Positions 8,702-19,499 are shown, counted from the stretch's first letter. The stretch is 64,000 nt of DNA from Pseudomonas japonica (GCF_013522925.1 NZ_JAAMQU010000006.1:1-64000); one strand, 5' to 3'. Notes: generated by a model not told the origin, from the letters alone. Numbers and translations: made by a program.

Positions 8702-10675
8702 ATGGGTAAACGCCTGGTTGAGCGACTTGTCACCCTGATGAAGGTGCCGAGCGATAACCCGCGCCTGCTCAAAGCGCAGTTCGTGGCGTTGTCCCGTCAA
8801 CTGCCGATGATGTACTTCGTGTTGCTGATCAACACCTGGGCCCTGGCGTTTACGCACCTGGCGTCGGCCCCGGCGTGGCTGACCCTGGGTGTGCCTGTGG
8901 CCATGACCCTGGTGTGCTGCAGCCGAGCCGTGATGTGGTGGCGCCTTACCGATACGCCCCCAGACGCAGCCACGATCGCTGCGATGCTGGCGCGCACCAA
9001 CCGCCTTGCCGTTTTCATCGCTATTGGCTTCACCGCCTGGTCGCTCGCCCTTTACCCCTATGGTGGGCCGTATGCCCAGGCCCATGTCGCCTTCTTTATG
9101 GCCATCACGGTGGTGGTGTGTATCTTTTGCCTGATGCACCTGCTCCCGGCCGCGCTGATCACTACCGCCGTCGTGGATCTGGCGTTCATCGTGTTTTTCG
9201 CGTCGACCAAAAACCCCACCTTCATTGCCACTGCAGTGAATATATCCCTCGTGTCGGTAGCGCTGCTGATCGTGCTGCAAAGCAACTACCGCAACTTCAC
9301 CAGCCTGATCAATGTGCAGGCCCGCACCGAGCAGTTGAGCGACGAGAACCTGCGGCTGGCCAATCAGGACAGCCTTACCGGCCTGCCGAACCGCCGGCAA
9401 TTCTTCAGCGCCCTCGATCAGGCATTGGAGGTGGCCCATGCCGAGGGCAGCCGCCTGGCGGTAGGGATCATGGACCTGGACGGGTTCAAGTCGGTCAATG
9501 ACCTCTATGGGCATGGTGTTGGTGACAAGTTGCTGGCTCAGGTGGCTGAGCGCTTGCAGCGCCTGGCCAGCCCCTCGGTGCATGTCGCCCGCCTGGGCGG
9601 CGATGAGTTCGCGCTGATCCTGAGCCAAGGCCTGGACAACGACGCCCTCGCCGCCTACGGCGCCCAGGCGTGCGAGGCGTTGCAATCGGAATTCTCGCTC
9701 AACGGCCTGTCGATCCAGATCGGCGCCACCCTGGGTATCGCCACTTACCCACAAACGGCTGGAACGGCCAGCCAGCTGTTCGAGTACGCCGACTACGCCC
9801 TTTATCAAGGCAAGCGGCAAAATGCGGGCACGGTATGCCTGTTCTCGGCGGCCCACTACACCCAGTTGCATCAGGACGCGGTGACCGAGCAAGCCTTGCG
9901 CCGGGCCAACCTGGAGCAGGAATTCTACGTGCAGTTCCAGCCCATCCTCGATGCGCACACCCAGGCTACAGTGGCCTTCGAGGCGCTCGCGCGGTGGAAC
10001 AGCCCGGAGCTGGGCGTGGTGTCCCCGGCCCGGTTCATTCCGGTGGCCGAGCGCAGCGGGCTGATCAATCGCCTTACCCTGCCCTTGCTGCGCACAGCCT
10101 TGGAGCAGGCGCGGGCCTGGCCGGCGCCGGTACGGCTGTCGTTCAACCTTTCTGCCCATGATTGCGCTTCCTGCGAGAACGTGGGGCTGATCGTTGGAGT
10201 GATTCGCGACAGCGGGTTCCCACCTTCGCGGCTGGACCTGGAAATTACCGAAACGGCCATCGTGCATGACCTTGAGCAGATGCATCGGGCCATTGGCCAC
10301 TTCCGCCAACTGGGCTGTGGCATCGCCCTGGACGACTTTGGTACCGGCTATACCAACCTGGGTCAGTTGCATGCCCTGGCGCTGACCAAAGTCAAGATCG
10401 ACCGCAGCTTCGTCAAGGACATTCAGGCCCACCCTGCCAGCTACAAAATCGTCAAGTCGTTGGTCGCGCTCACTCAGGACATGGGCCTGGAGTGTGTGAT
10501 CGAAGGGGTGGAAACGGAAGCCGAGATGGCCGCGCTCACGCGGCTGGGCTGCACCCTGGTGCAGGGGTTCCTGTTCAGCCGACCGATGCAGTTCGACGAT
10601 ACTCTCGCCTGGCTGGGCGAAGCCGACCGGGCCCATGGCCCCGCCGACCCATTGCGGGCCACCCCTTCGGCCTAG
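8702..10675 (+). CDS. Membrane-anchored GGDEF-EAL c-di-GMP protein
   Basis: A 657-residue protein with five or six hydrophobic segments in the first 200 residues (a MASE-like sensor), then a GGDEF domain (motif near residue 300) and an EAL domain (motif near 428). GGDEF is intact, but no RxxD inhibitory site precedes it. The EAL half keeps FEALARW, LEITET, DDFGTG, KIDRSF and IEGVE, so phosphodiesterase activity is likely. I start the gene at ATG 8702, eight bases after AGGGA. The frame is open further upstream (ATG 8693; another at 8570), but that part looks non-coding. It ends tail-to-tail with the DMT gene, the two stop codons sharing the palindrome CTAG at 10672-10675. Confidence 0.9.
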   Translation: MGKRLVERLVTLMKVPSDNPRLLKAQFVALSRQLPMMYFVLLINTWALAFTHLASAPAWLTLGVPVAMTLVCCSRAVMWWRLTDTPPDAATIAAMLARTNRLAVFIAIGFTAWSLALYPYGGPYAQAHVAFFMAITVVVCIFCLMHLLPAALITTAVVDLAFIVFFASTKNPTFIATAVNISLVSVALLIVLQSNYRNFTSLINVQARTEQLSDENLRLANQDSLTGLPNRRQFFSALDQALEVAHAEGSRLAVGIMDLDGFKSVNDLYGHGVGDKLLAQVAERLQRLASPSVHVARLGGDEFALILSQGLDNDALAAYGAQACEALQSEFSLNGLSIQIGATLGIATYPQTAGTASQLFEYADYALYQGKRQNAGTVCLFSAAHYTQLHQDAVTEQALRRANLEQEFYVQFQPILDAHTQATVAFEALARWNSPELGVVSPARFIPVAERSGLINRLTLPLLRTALEQARAWPAPVRLSFNLSAHDCASCENVGLIVGVIRDSGFPPSRLDLEITETAIVHDLEQMHRAIGHFRQLGCGIALDDFGTGYTNLGQLHALALTKVKIDRSFVKDIQAHPASYKIVKSLVALTQDMGLECVIEGVETEAEMAALTRLGCTLVQGFLFSRPMQFDDTLAWLGEADRAHGPADPLRATPSA

Positions 10676-11550
10676 GCGGCGCACGCCCGGGAGCCCCCAC
10701 GCGCGCTCAGCGCCAAGGCCACGCCGCTGGCACATACAAGCCCCGCCCCTATCAGCAACTGCACCGTGGGCACATCCGCGAAGATCAGATAGCCAAGCAG
10801 GCAAGACCACACCACGCTGGTGTATTCCAGCGGGCCCACGATAGACGCGGGCGCCCAGCGGCAGGCTTCGAGAAAACAGTACTGCGCGAGGTAAATCTGC
10901 GCCCCCAGCGCGATCATCAGCCCCCATTGCCACAGCGTGGTGGGCGTTTGCCAGGTCATCAATGCGCCGCTGCCCAGGGTGAATACCGCCCCGGTGACCA
11001 ACAGCTGCGCGGCGGAGCTGTCCTGCGCGCCGCTCTTGCGGGTATACACGACGGTCAGCGCCCAGAACACACCCGAGCCCAAAGCTATCAGCGAGGGCAC
11101 GGGGCTGAGCGCGCCGCCAGGGTTGGCGGCAAGCACGCTGCCAACGATACCCACCAGCAGCGCCAACCAGCGATAGCCGTGCACCCGTTCGCCCAGCACG
11201 AACACCGACAGCACCACGATGATCAAAGGGGCCGTGCAATACAGCGTAGTGACCACCGACAGCGGCAACTCCCGCGCCGCGAGGAAAAAGCACGCCATGG
11301 AAAGAAACTGCAACACCCCCCTGAAGCCCATCGATCGGCGCTGAGGGCTATAGATGGCCGCCGATGCGGTGCCCCGATGGCTTACCCCCAGGGTGATCAG
11401 CAGCATCACCACGCTGCGCATGAACACCAACTGCCAGAGGGAATAGTCCGCCTCCAGCCATTTCACTGTCGCGTAGGTCAGGGAGTAGATGCCGTAGCTG
11501 GCGCAGGCGAACGCCACGCCCAGGTATTTGCGGTCGATGGCAAACGTCAT
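10672..11550 (-). CDS. EamA/DMT-family inner-membrane transporter
   Basis: A 292-residue protein with ten hydrophobic helices in two EamA repeats (about 8-140 and 150-285), the standard drug/metabolite transporter fold used for export of amino acids, nucleosides or toxic metabolites. It begins MTFAIDRKYLGVAFACASYG and has AGGAGG six bases before the ATG. It is divergent from a TetR-family gene across 91 bp, an arrangement in which the regulator usually represses the transporter. Substrate unknown. Confidence 0.9.
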   Translation of the reverse strand: MTFAIDRKYLGVAFACASYGIYSLTYATVKWLEADYSLWQLVFMRSVVMLLITLGVSHRGTASAAIYSPQRRSMGFRGVLQFLSMACFFLAARELPLSVVTTLYCTAPLIIVVLSVFVLGERVHGYRWLALLVGIVGSVLAANPGGALSPVPSLIALGSGVFWALTVVYTRKSGAQDSSAAQLLVTGAVFTLGSGALMTWQTPTTLWQWGLMIALGAQIYLAQYCFLEACRWAPASIVGPLEYTSVVWSCLLGYLIFADVPTVQLLIGAGLVCASGVALALSARGGSRACAA

Positions 11551-11621
11551 CCAGTGCCTCCTGTCGGGTTAATCGCGGTGAGAGTTGCCCCTTGCCGCGG
11601 GACAGGTACAGGATTAGCAGC

Positions 11622-11636
11622 TAGTTAACTGGTCTA
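11622..11636. promoter_or_regulatory. Candidate TetR/NemR-type operator half-site
   Basis: TAGTTAACTGGTCTA lies just before the TetR start codon. GGTCTA matches the right half of the NemR box I remember (TAGACC-N4-GGTCTA); the left half (TAGTTA) is degenerate. The site would cover the 5' leaders of both divergent genes. Confidence 0.35.
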
Positions 11637-11641
11637 CTATC

Positions 11642-12235
11642 ATGAGCAAGCAAAATCACGCCACGCGGTCGCGGCTTGTTGCCGAGGGCTTGAAATCGAT
11701 GTTGATCAACGGCTATGACGGGATCGGGCTCAACAGCATCCTGGACGCGGCCGGTGTGCCCAAGGGCTCGTTCTATTACTTCTTCAAAAGCAAGGAGGAT
11801 TTCGCCACGGCGGTACTGGACGCCTACGAAAGCCATTACTTCGAGACGCGCAGCGCCCTGTTCAGTGATTTCTCTACCAGCCCGTTGCAGCGCTTGAAGG
11901 AATACTTCAACGAAGCCGAGCGGTTGCACCTGGCGCAAGCCCCCATGGGTGGCTGCCTGTACGGGGTGTTCGGGCAAACCGCCACCGCCCGCACTCCCGC
12001 ATTCCGGGAGCGGCTGGCCGCAGTGTTCCGCCGCTGGGAAGCGCAGATCGAGGGGTTGCTCGAAGAGGCGCAGGCTGCGGGTGAGGTCGACCCCACGCTG
12101 AATCCGCGGGAAGCGGCAGCGTTCTTGATCGAGGCCTATGAAGGGGTATTGATTCGAATCAAGGTGGACGGAAATCCCGAAGCGTTCGAGCGCTTCAAGC
12201 GCTTTGCGTTTGCGGCATTGGAGGTTCGGAGGTGA
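11642..12235 (+). CDS. TetR-family regulator, NemR-like
   Basis: A 197-residue regulator. The N-terminal helix-turn-helix reads IGLNSILDAAGVPKGSFYYF, followed by KSKEDFATAVL. In the ligand domain, PMGGCLYGVFG places a cysteine at residue 105, in the same position and context as the redox-sensing Cys106 of E. coli NemR, a repressor that responds to quinones, aldehydes and hypochlorite. That family link is my reading, not a search result. The neighbouring divergent DMT transporter is the likely target, perhaps together with autoregulation through the half-site just upstream of the start. No strong Shine-Dalgarno is visible. Confidence 0.85.
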   Translation: MSKQNHATRSRLVAEGLKSMLINGYDGIGLNSILDAAGVPKGSFYYFFKSKEDFATAVLDAYESHYFETRSALFSDFSTSPLQRLKEYFNEAERLHLAQAPMGGCLYGVFGQTATARTPAFRERLAAVFRRWEAQIEGLLEEAQAAGEVDPTLNPREAAAFLIEAYEGVLIRIKVDGNPEAFERFKRFAFAALEVRR

Positions 12236-12236
12236 A

Positions 12237-12300
12237 AGTTCCCAGGCTTCGCCTGGTCCCACATGTTTCAGCCTGCAGGACCGGGTGAAACCCGGGAACT
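12237..12300. repeat. REP-like palindromic element between tetR and katG
   Basis: The 72-bp gap between convergent genes is almost filled by a 64-bp element bounded by AGTTCCC (12237-12243) and GGGAACT (12294-12300). It contains two smaller hairpins, AGGC-TTC-GCCT (12244-12254) and CCGGG-TGAAA-CCCGG (12281-12295). The nested palindromes resemble Pseudomonas REP/BIME elements and could end transcription from both sides. Confidence 0.6.
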
Positions 12301-12307
12301 CTAAGGG

Positions 12308-14560
<2,253 letters not shown>

Positions 14561-14740
14561 TCAGGTCGGCTAATCGACGTAGCGCCATCGTGGGCGCTTC
14601 GGAAAAACGTTAGCACCCGACGCGAGGGTCCACAAACGCGCCGGTTGCAACGAACCGTCAGGCACTGCAGTGCCGGCCTTAGGCGCAACCGCTCTGGCGC
14701 GCTGATCACAGCCAATCGGCCTGACGGATCGGCTCATAGC

Positions 14741-14777
14741 ATAGGCTTTGGCTATCGAAGCGATAGCACGGGTGTGC
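14741..14777 (-). promoter_or_regulatory. OxyR-type binding site upstream of katG
   Basis: ATAG (14741), CTAT (14752) and ATAG (14763) are each separated by exactly seven bases, matching the first three of the four ATAG/CTAT elements of the classic OxyR motif. The fourth position holds GTGC at 14774. It lies in the 246-bp gap between katG and the upstream cyclase gene, so katG is the natural target. Confidence 0.6.
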
Positions 14778-14782
14778 TGAGA

Positions 14783-16387
14783 TCATCGGGTGCCGCTGTC
14801 CAGATCGGCGAGCGCGGAAGGGGTTTCGCGGGGTAGCCGGCAGGCCGCGCGGTTGCGGCCGCTGTGTTTGGCCAGGTACAGCAGTGCGTCGGCGGCCTTG
14901 ATCAACCCTTCCGGGGTGGTTTCTTCCTTGGCCGGCGTGGTGAGGGCAATGCCTGCGCTCACGGTCACGATGCCCAGTGGGTGGTCACTGTGCGTCAGGT
15001 CAAGCGCACGAATGTCCTGCAGGATCTGCTCAGCCACGCTCGCGGCACCCGCTGCGTCGGTGTCTGGCAGCAAGGCCGTGAATTCTTCGCCGCCATAGCG
15101 CACCGCCAGGTCTGCAGGGCGTTTGAGTGCCTGCCGGATCGCGGCGGCCACCTGGCGAAGGCAATCGTCACCGGCGGCGTGGCCATAACGGTCGTTGTAA
15201 CGCTTGAAGTGGTCGACATCCAGCATGATCAGCGCCAGCGAAGTACCCTGCCGCCTGGCACGGGCGATTTCCTGCGCCAGCGCCTGATCAAGACGGCGGC
15301 GGTTACCGATCCCTGTGAGGCTGTCGGTCATTGCCATGTCGCTGACGGTTTGGTGCGCGAGCCTGATGGCTTTCTCGGCTCTGATGCGTTGGCGCAATTG
15401 GCGAAGCACCAGGGCACCAAAACTGGTCAGTACGCCGATGAGCAACAGCAGCACCAGGCCCGTCTTGAACAGATCCGCGCGCCAGGGCCCCACGAAGGAC
15501 TGCCGCGACAACCCCGCTTCCACCACCAGCGGGTAGCGCTCCAGGGCACGGTAGCCATATAGCCGCCGAGTGCCATCTACTACGGCTTTCACTTCTGCCA
15601 CGCCCACGTTGGCCAACGGCAGGTAGCGCTTGAAGATTTCGCTTTCCTTGAGGCTTTGCCCTACCACTGCCGGATCGAAAGGTCGGCGGACCAGGATGGT
15701 GCCGTCGCGCAGCGCCAGAACCAGCGCGCCGCGGTCGTCGATCTTGAAGGCGCCGTAGTAATCCACGAAATAGCTGACCTTGATCGTGCCGAGCAGCACC
15801 CCGGCAAACTCACCCGTGGCTGTATTCAGCCGCCGGGACACCGGAATGATCAACTCTCCTGTGGAACGGCTACGTACTACTTCGCCGATCCGTACATTGC
15901 GGTCGGCATGGGTGCGGTGGTAAATGAAATAATCGCGGTCGGCGTTGTTGGCGGTGTCTGGCGGCTGGTCCTTGTCGGTGACCATCCATTGGCCTTCCGG
16001 CCCGTAGATGAATAGCCCGTGCAACTGGGGCATCACCTTGGCCTGCTCTTGCATCAAGGCGTGGATGCGGGGGACATCCATGCGGCTCAAGCCATCGCCT
16101 TCCACCCGCTCGCGAAGCTCGCCGGTAAGAATGTCGACCTGGCGAATTGCATCCTCGGCATGCTGGGCAGTGGCGCGGGCCAGGTTAGTGACGGAATTCT
16201 CCGCGATGGCGTAGGCCTGGCGATAGTCGCGCCACGCACGCCAGCCTTCTACTGCGGAGAAGGTGAGGATGACCAACAGCATGAACGTGAGCGTCAGGCC
16301 GAAGGTTGCGCCGGGCTGGTCCAGGCGCGCGATCAACGCCCGCACGGCAGGCCGGGGTGACAGCGACAGGGCTTTGCGTCCAGGCAT
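14783..16387 (-). CDS. Membrane diguanylate cyclase with periplasmic Cache sensor
   Basis: A 534-residue protein. Two hydrophobic segments (about 20-45 and 310-335) flank a periplasmic dCache-like domain typical of small-molecule sensors. A short linker leads to a C-terminal GGDEF domain with an active GGEEF motif (RYGGEEF) and, five residues before it, an intact RxxD inhibitory site (RPAD). It should make c-di-GMP with product feedback, unlike the two GGDEF-EAL proteins nearby. I chose ATG 16387 because GGAG sits six bases upstream; the frame extends to 16504 but that stretch has no signal and atypical composition. Ligand unknown. Confidence 0.9.
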   Translation of the reverse strand: MPGRKALSLSPRPAVRALIARLDQPGATFGLTLTFMLLVILTFSAVEGWRAWRDYRQAYAIAENSVTNLARATAQHAEDAIRQVDILTGELRERVEGDGLSRMDVPRIHALMQEQAKVMPQLHGLFIYGPEGQWMVTDKDQPPDTANNADRDYFIYHRTHADRNVRIGEVVRSRSTGELIIPVSRRLNTATGEFAGVLLGTIKVSYFVDYYGAFKIDDRGALVLALRDGTILVRRPFDPAVVGQSLKESEIFKRYLPLANVGVAEVKAVVDGTRRLYGYRALERYPLVVEAGLSRQSFVGPWRADLFKTGLVLLLLIGVLTSFGALVLRQLRQRIRAEKAIRLAHQTVSDMAMTDSLTGIGNRRRLDQALAQEIARARRQGTSLALIMLDVDHFKRYNDRYGHAAGDDCLRQVAAAIRQALKRPADLAVRYGGEEFTALLPDTDAAGAASVAEQILQDIRALDLTHSDHPLGIVTVSAGIALTTPAKEETTPEGLIKAADALLYLAKHSGRNRAACRLPRETPSALADLDSGTR

Positions 16388-16551
16388 ATCGGCTCCGTGG
16401 CGGGTGGTGCCCTGGCATGGCGCCAAGCGGGCGCGCCAAAGGTTAGAGGTAGGTAGAGAAGCAAGATTCCGTGGGCGTGGATGTGCTAACTGGAATCTGG
16501 ACATCGATGAACCTGCGGCCCCGTCGGGCCGGTCGCGGGCAAGGCGCGCTG

Positions 16552-17475
16552 CTACAGGGCCGGCTCGCCGTTCACCAGTGGCCGCGCTGGCGCCCGCTCT
16601 TCTCCGGGGCTGCGGTCGAAGTAGCGTTTGTACTCGCGGCTGAACTGCGAGGTGCTTTGGTAGCCCACCCGGTGCGCGGCCTGAGCCACGCTCATGCCCT
16701 CGCCTGCCAATACCTGCTGCGCCTTGAGCAGGCGCAGGCGCTTGAGGTACTGCACAGGCGACAGCAAGGTGCTGCGCTTGAAGTGCTCATGAAAGGTGGA
16801 CGGGCTCATGTTCGCGCACTCGGCGAGCCTCTCCACCGTGAGTGCCTGGTCGTAGTGGTCCCGCAAGTACTGCAAAGCCGCGCCGATGCGGGCGAAATGC
16901 CCCTGCTGCTCCACCAGGGCGCGCAGCACACCGGCCTGGGGCCCGCGCAGTGCCGCATACAACACCTCCCGCACCCGCGCCGCGCCCATCACCTTGCAAT
17001 CCTGCGGATCATGCAGGCAGCGCAACAGCCGCTCCACGGCATCGCGCATTGGTGCGTCCAACGCAGCGGACGTCATGGACTCGGGCGTCTGCGCTTTCAC
17101 CGAGGCATCTGGCGGCAGCGCCATGGCCTGCACCAGTTCGCTGATTACCGCGCGGTCGATCGCCACCGCCACGCCATACAAAGGCTCGCGCACCGTGGCG
17201 AAGGTTTCACACATGAACGGCACCGACAGCGCCTGCACCAGGTAGTGGCCCGCGCCATATTCCAACGTGCGCGGCCCCAGCCGCGCCAATTTGCTGCCCT
17301 GGGCGAGGATGATCAGGCTGGGTTCGTAGATCTGCGGGCTGCTGGCCACGTAGTGGTCCCAGCTCATCGCCTGCACGCCTGGCAACTGGGTATCGTTGAA
17401 GCCGGGCTCGGTGGCCAGCGGTTTGATCAGTGAAACCAACGCGAGGTTGGCGTCGTCGTGCAGCGTGGGCGACAT
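16552..17475 (-). CDS. AraC-family regulator of the alcohol dehydrogenase/DJ-1 unit
   Basis: A 307-residue regulator with the AraC_N sensor domain (SLIILAQGSKLARLG, then GHYLVQALSVPF) and a C-terminal AraC helix-turn-helix pair (MSPSTFHEHFK, then VGYQSTSQFSREYKRYF). Proteins of this subgroup are regularly found next to aldehyde or alcohol dehydrogenases and related detoxification genes in proteobacteria. It is divergent from such a dehydrogenase across 173 bp, so it probably activates that gene and the following DJ-1 gene in response to an aldehyde. Direct evidence for the inducer is lacking. Confidence 0.9.
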   Translation of the reverse strand: MSPTLHDDANLALVSLIKPLATEPGFNDTQLPGVQAMSWDHYVASSPQIYEPSLIILAQGSKLARLGPRTLEYGAGHYLVQALSVPFMCETFATVREPLYGVAVAIDRAVISELVQAMALPPDASVKAQTPESMTSAALDAPMRDAVERLLRCLHDPQDCKVMGAARVREVLYAALRGPQAGVLRALVEQQGHFARIGAALQYLRDHYDQALTVERLAECANMSPSTFHEHFKRSTLLSPVQYLKRLRLLKAQQVLAGEGMSVAQAAHRVGYQSTSQFSREYKRYFDRSPGEERAPARPLVNGEPAL

Positions 17476-17583
17476 AGTGGCTCGGCAGAGGATTGGACAC
17501 GTGCATCATCGCAGGTTTGCCTGCCTCAGCGCAGCCCTGGCGGCAGGTTCGGAGGAATAGGCACTACACCCGGAGGAATGTCC

Positions 17584-17706
17584 ATGGCCCGCAAACGGCC
17601 GACCCGGGAAAATGGCCGCCTTTTACAGCAACCTCAAGAGGGCACTTTATGTATACCGCCATCGGTTATGCCGCGCAAACCGCTACCACTCCCCTCGCCC
17701 CCATGA
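17584..17706 (+). CDS. Possible 40-residue leader ORF overlapping the dehydrogenase start
   Basis: An ATG at 17584 lies seven bases after a strong GGAGG (17572-17576), stronger than the site of the downstream gene. The frame encodes a basic, proline-rich peptide and ends in TGA at 17704-17706, 57 bp inside the dehydrogenase gene in another frame. GGAGGAAT occurs twice, 21 bp apart, in this leader. It could be a coupling or attenuating upstream ORF, or the tail of the promoter region with a chance start; there is no homology I recognise. Confidence 0.3.
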   Translation: MARKRPTRENGRLLQQPQEGTLCIPPSVMPRKPLPLPSPP

Positions 17707-18701
17707 CCTTTAACCGTCGCAGCCCCCGGCCCGACGACGTGGCGATCGAGATCTTGTACTGCGGCGTCTGCCATTCCGATATCCACCAGGCGCGCAATGA
17801 ATGGGGCATCGCCGTGTACCCACTCATGCCCGGCCACGAGATCGTCGGCAAGGTGCTGGAAGTGGGTAGCAATGTGAGCAAATACAAAGCTGGCGACCTG
17901 GTAGGCGTGGGCTGCATGGTGGATTCGTGCCGCCATTGCGAAGCCTGCTCGGCGAACCTGGAGCAGTACTGCCTCGAAGGCCCGACCATGACCTACGCCA
18001 CGCCAGACCGGGTAGACGGCAGCAACACCATGGGTGGCTACTCCAGCAGCATCGTGGTGAGCGAGCACTTTGTAGTGCGCATCCCGGAGAAGCTGAACCT
18101 CGCCGCTGCTGCCCCGATCCTCTGTGCAGGCATCACCACCTATTCGCCACTCAAGCATTACGGTGTAAAGCCAGGTAGCAAAGTAGGCATCCTGGGCATG
18201 GGCGGCCTGGGCCACATGGGCATCAAGTTCGCCAAGGCCATGGGCGCCGAAGTTACCCTGTTCACCCGTTCGGCCAGCAAAGCGGAGGAAGCCCGCCGCC
18301 AAGGCGCCGACCATGTGATCGTGTCTACCGACGCCGCGCAAATGGCCGCTGCGGCCGGGCGCTTCGATTTTCTGCTCGACACCATCCCGGTCCAGCACGA
18401 CCTCAACCCGTACCTCGAAACCCTGCGCTTCGATGGCGTGCACATTCTGGTAGGCCTGATCGAGCCCGTGGCCCCCTCCCTGCATGCGGCCAATCTGGTG
18501 CTCAAGCGCCGGGTGCTCGCCGGCTCGCTGATCGGCGGCATCGCTGAAACCCAGGAAGTGCTGGACTTCTGCGCCGAGCACAACATCACCTGCGATATCG
18601 AGATGCTGGACATCCGCAATATCAACGAGGCGTTCAGCCGGATGATCGCCGGTGACGTGAAATACCGCTTCGTGATCGACATGGCCACCCTCAAGGCCTG
18701 A
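17649..18701 (+). CDS. Zinc-dependent alcohol dehydrogenase, YahK/AdhC type
   Basis: A 350-residue medium-chain dehydrogenase. Catalytic zinc ligands are seen in CGVCHSD and GHEIVG; the structural zinc lobe is a four-cysteine cluster (SCRHCEACSANLEQYC); the Rossmann motif is GILGMGGLGHMGIKFAKAMG. The family reduces a broad range of aldehydes with NADPH. I start at ATG 17649, seven bases after GAGGG, which gives the usual family N-terminus; the frame is open back to 17493. It is followed 95 bp downstream by a DJ-1/PfpI gene and is divergent from an AraC regulator, pointing to aldehyde detoxification. Confidence 0.93.
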   Translation: MYTAIGYAAQTATTPLAPMTFNRRSPRPDDVAIEILYCGVCHSDIHQARNEWGIAVYPLMPGHEIVGKVLEVGSNVSKYKAGDLVGVGCMVDSCRHCEACSANLEQYCLEGPTMTYATPDRVDGSNTMGGYSSSIVVSEHFVVRIPEKLNLAAAAPILCAGITTYSPLKHYGVKPGSKVGILGMGGLGHMGIKFAKAMGAEVTLFTRSASKAEEARRQGADHVIVSTDAAQMAAAAGRFDFLLDTIPVQHDLNPYLETLRFDGVHILVGLIEPVAPSLHAANLVLKRRVLAGSLIGGIAETQEVLDFCAEHNITCDIEMLDIRNINEAFSRMIAGDVKYRFVIDMATLKA

Positions 18702-18796
18702 CCGCTACGCCTTTGAACGTCTGCGGCCTCCCGCCCTCAGAGAGTCATGGCTCCCCGGCGGGAGCGCCCGTTCACTTATCAACAAGCGAGGTTGGC

Positions 18797-19489
18797 ATGA
18801 AGATCCTGATGGTCCTCACATCGCACGATCAACTGGGCAACACCGGAAAGAAAACCGGCCTGTGGCTTGAAGAGTTCGCCGCGCCCTGGTACGTGTTCAA
18901 GGAAGCAGGCGCCGAAGTCACACTGGCATCGCCCAAGGGTGGCCAGCCGCCCCTGGACCCTAAAAGCGATGCCGAGGACGCCCAGACCGACGCCACCCGG
19001 CGCTTCCAGGGGGATGAGCAGGCCAAGGCCGCCCTGGCAAACACCCTTCCTCTGGGGGAAATCGACCCCTACAACTTCGATGCAGTGTTCTACCCCGGTG
19101 GCCATGGGCCGCTCTGGGACCTGGCCGAAGACAAGGATTCGATCACAGTACTTGAAGCGTTCTACGCGGCCAACAAACCTGTGGCCGCCGTGTGCCACGC
19201 GCCTGGCGTGTTCAAGAACGTGAAGGCTGCAGATGGTCACCCGTTGGTGAAAGGCAAGCGCGTGACCGGCTTCACCAACAGCGAGGAAGCCGCCGTGGGC
19301 CTGACCGACGTGGTGCCCTTCCTGGTGGAAGACATGCTCAAGGAAAAAGGTGGCGAGTATTCCAAAGGCGCCGACTGGGGCAGCTATGTGGTCGAAGACG
19401 GCCACTTGATCACCGGACAGAACCCGGCCTCCTCCGAAGCCACTGCCAAGGCACTGCTCAAGCGCCTGAGCGATGAGCTGAACGGCTAA
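18797..19489 (+). CDS. DJ-1/PfpI (type 1 glutamine amidotransferase-like) protein
   Basis: A 230-residue protein with the DJ-1/PfpI fold. The nucleophile-elbow cysteine is in AAVCHAPGVF, and the FYPGGHGPLWDL loop precedes it. Length and motifs fit the Hsp31-like/glyoxalase III branch, which converts methylglyoxal to lactate without cofactor and may act as a deglycase. ATG 18797 follows GAGG by six bases. Placement after an aldehyde-reducing alcohol dehydrogenase supports a role in carbonyl stress. The frame is open to 18713, but that part reads as leader. Confidence 0.9.
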   Translation: MKILMVLTSHDQLGNTGKKTGLWLEEFAAPWYVFKEAGAEVTLASPKGGQPPLDPKSDAEDAQTDATRRFQGDEQAKAALANTLPLGEIDPYNFDAVFYPGGHGPLWDLAEDKDSITVLEAFYAANKPVAAVCHAPGVFKNVKAADGHPLVKGKRVTGFTNSEEAAVGLTDVVPFLVEDMLKEKGGEYSKGADWGSYVVEDGHLITGQNPASSEATAKALLKRLSDELNG

Positions 19490-19499
19490 GGCTCATGCT

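Noticed and set aside
8546..11293. Open frame of 915 codons antisense to the membrane GGDEF-EAL gene and in part to the DMT region
   Set aside because: The true genes on both strands have clear domains. This frame is rich in His, Gln, Arg and Gly, typical of a shadow, and crosses gene boundaries.
16388..16504. Longer N-terminus for the Cache-GGDEF cyclase
   Set aside because: ATG 16387 has a well-spaced GGAG; the extra 39 residues have no signal or family match.
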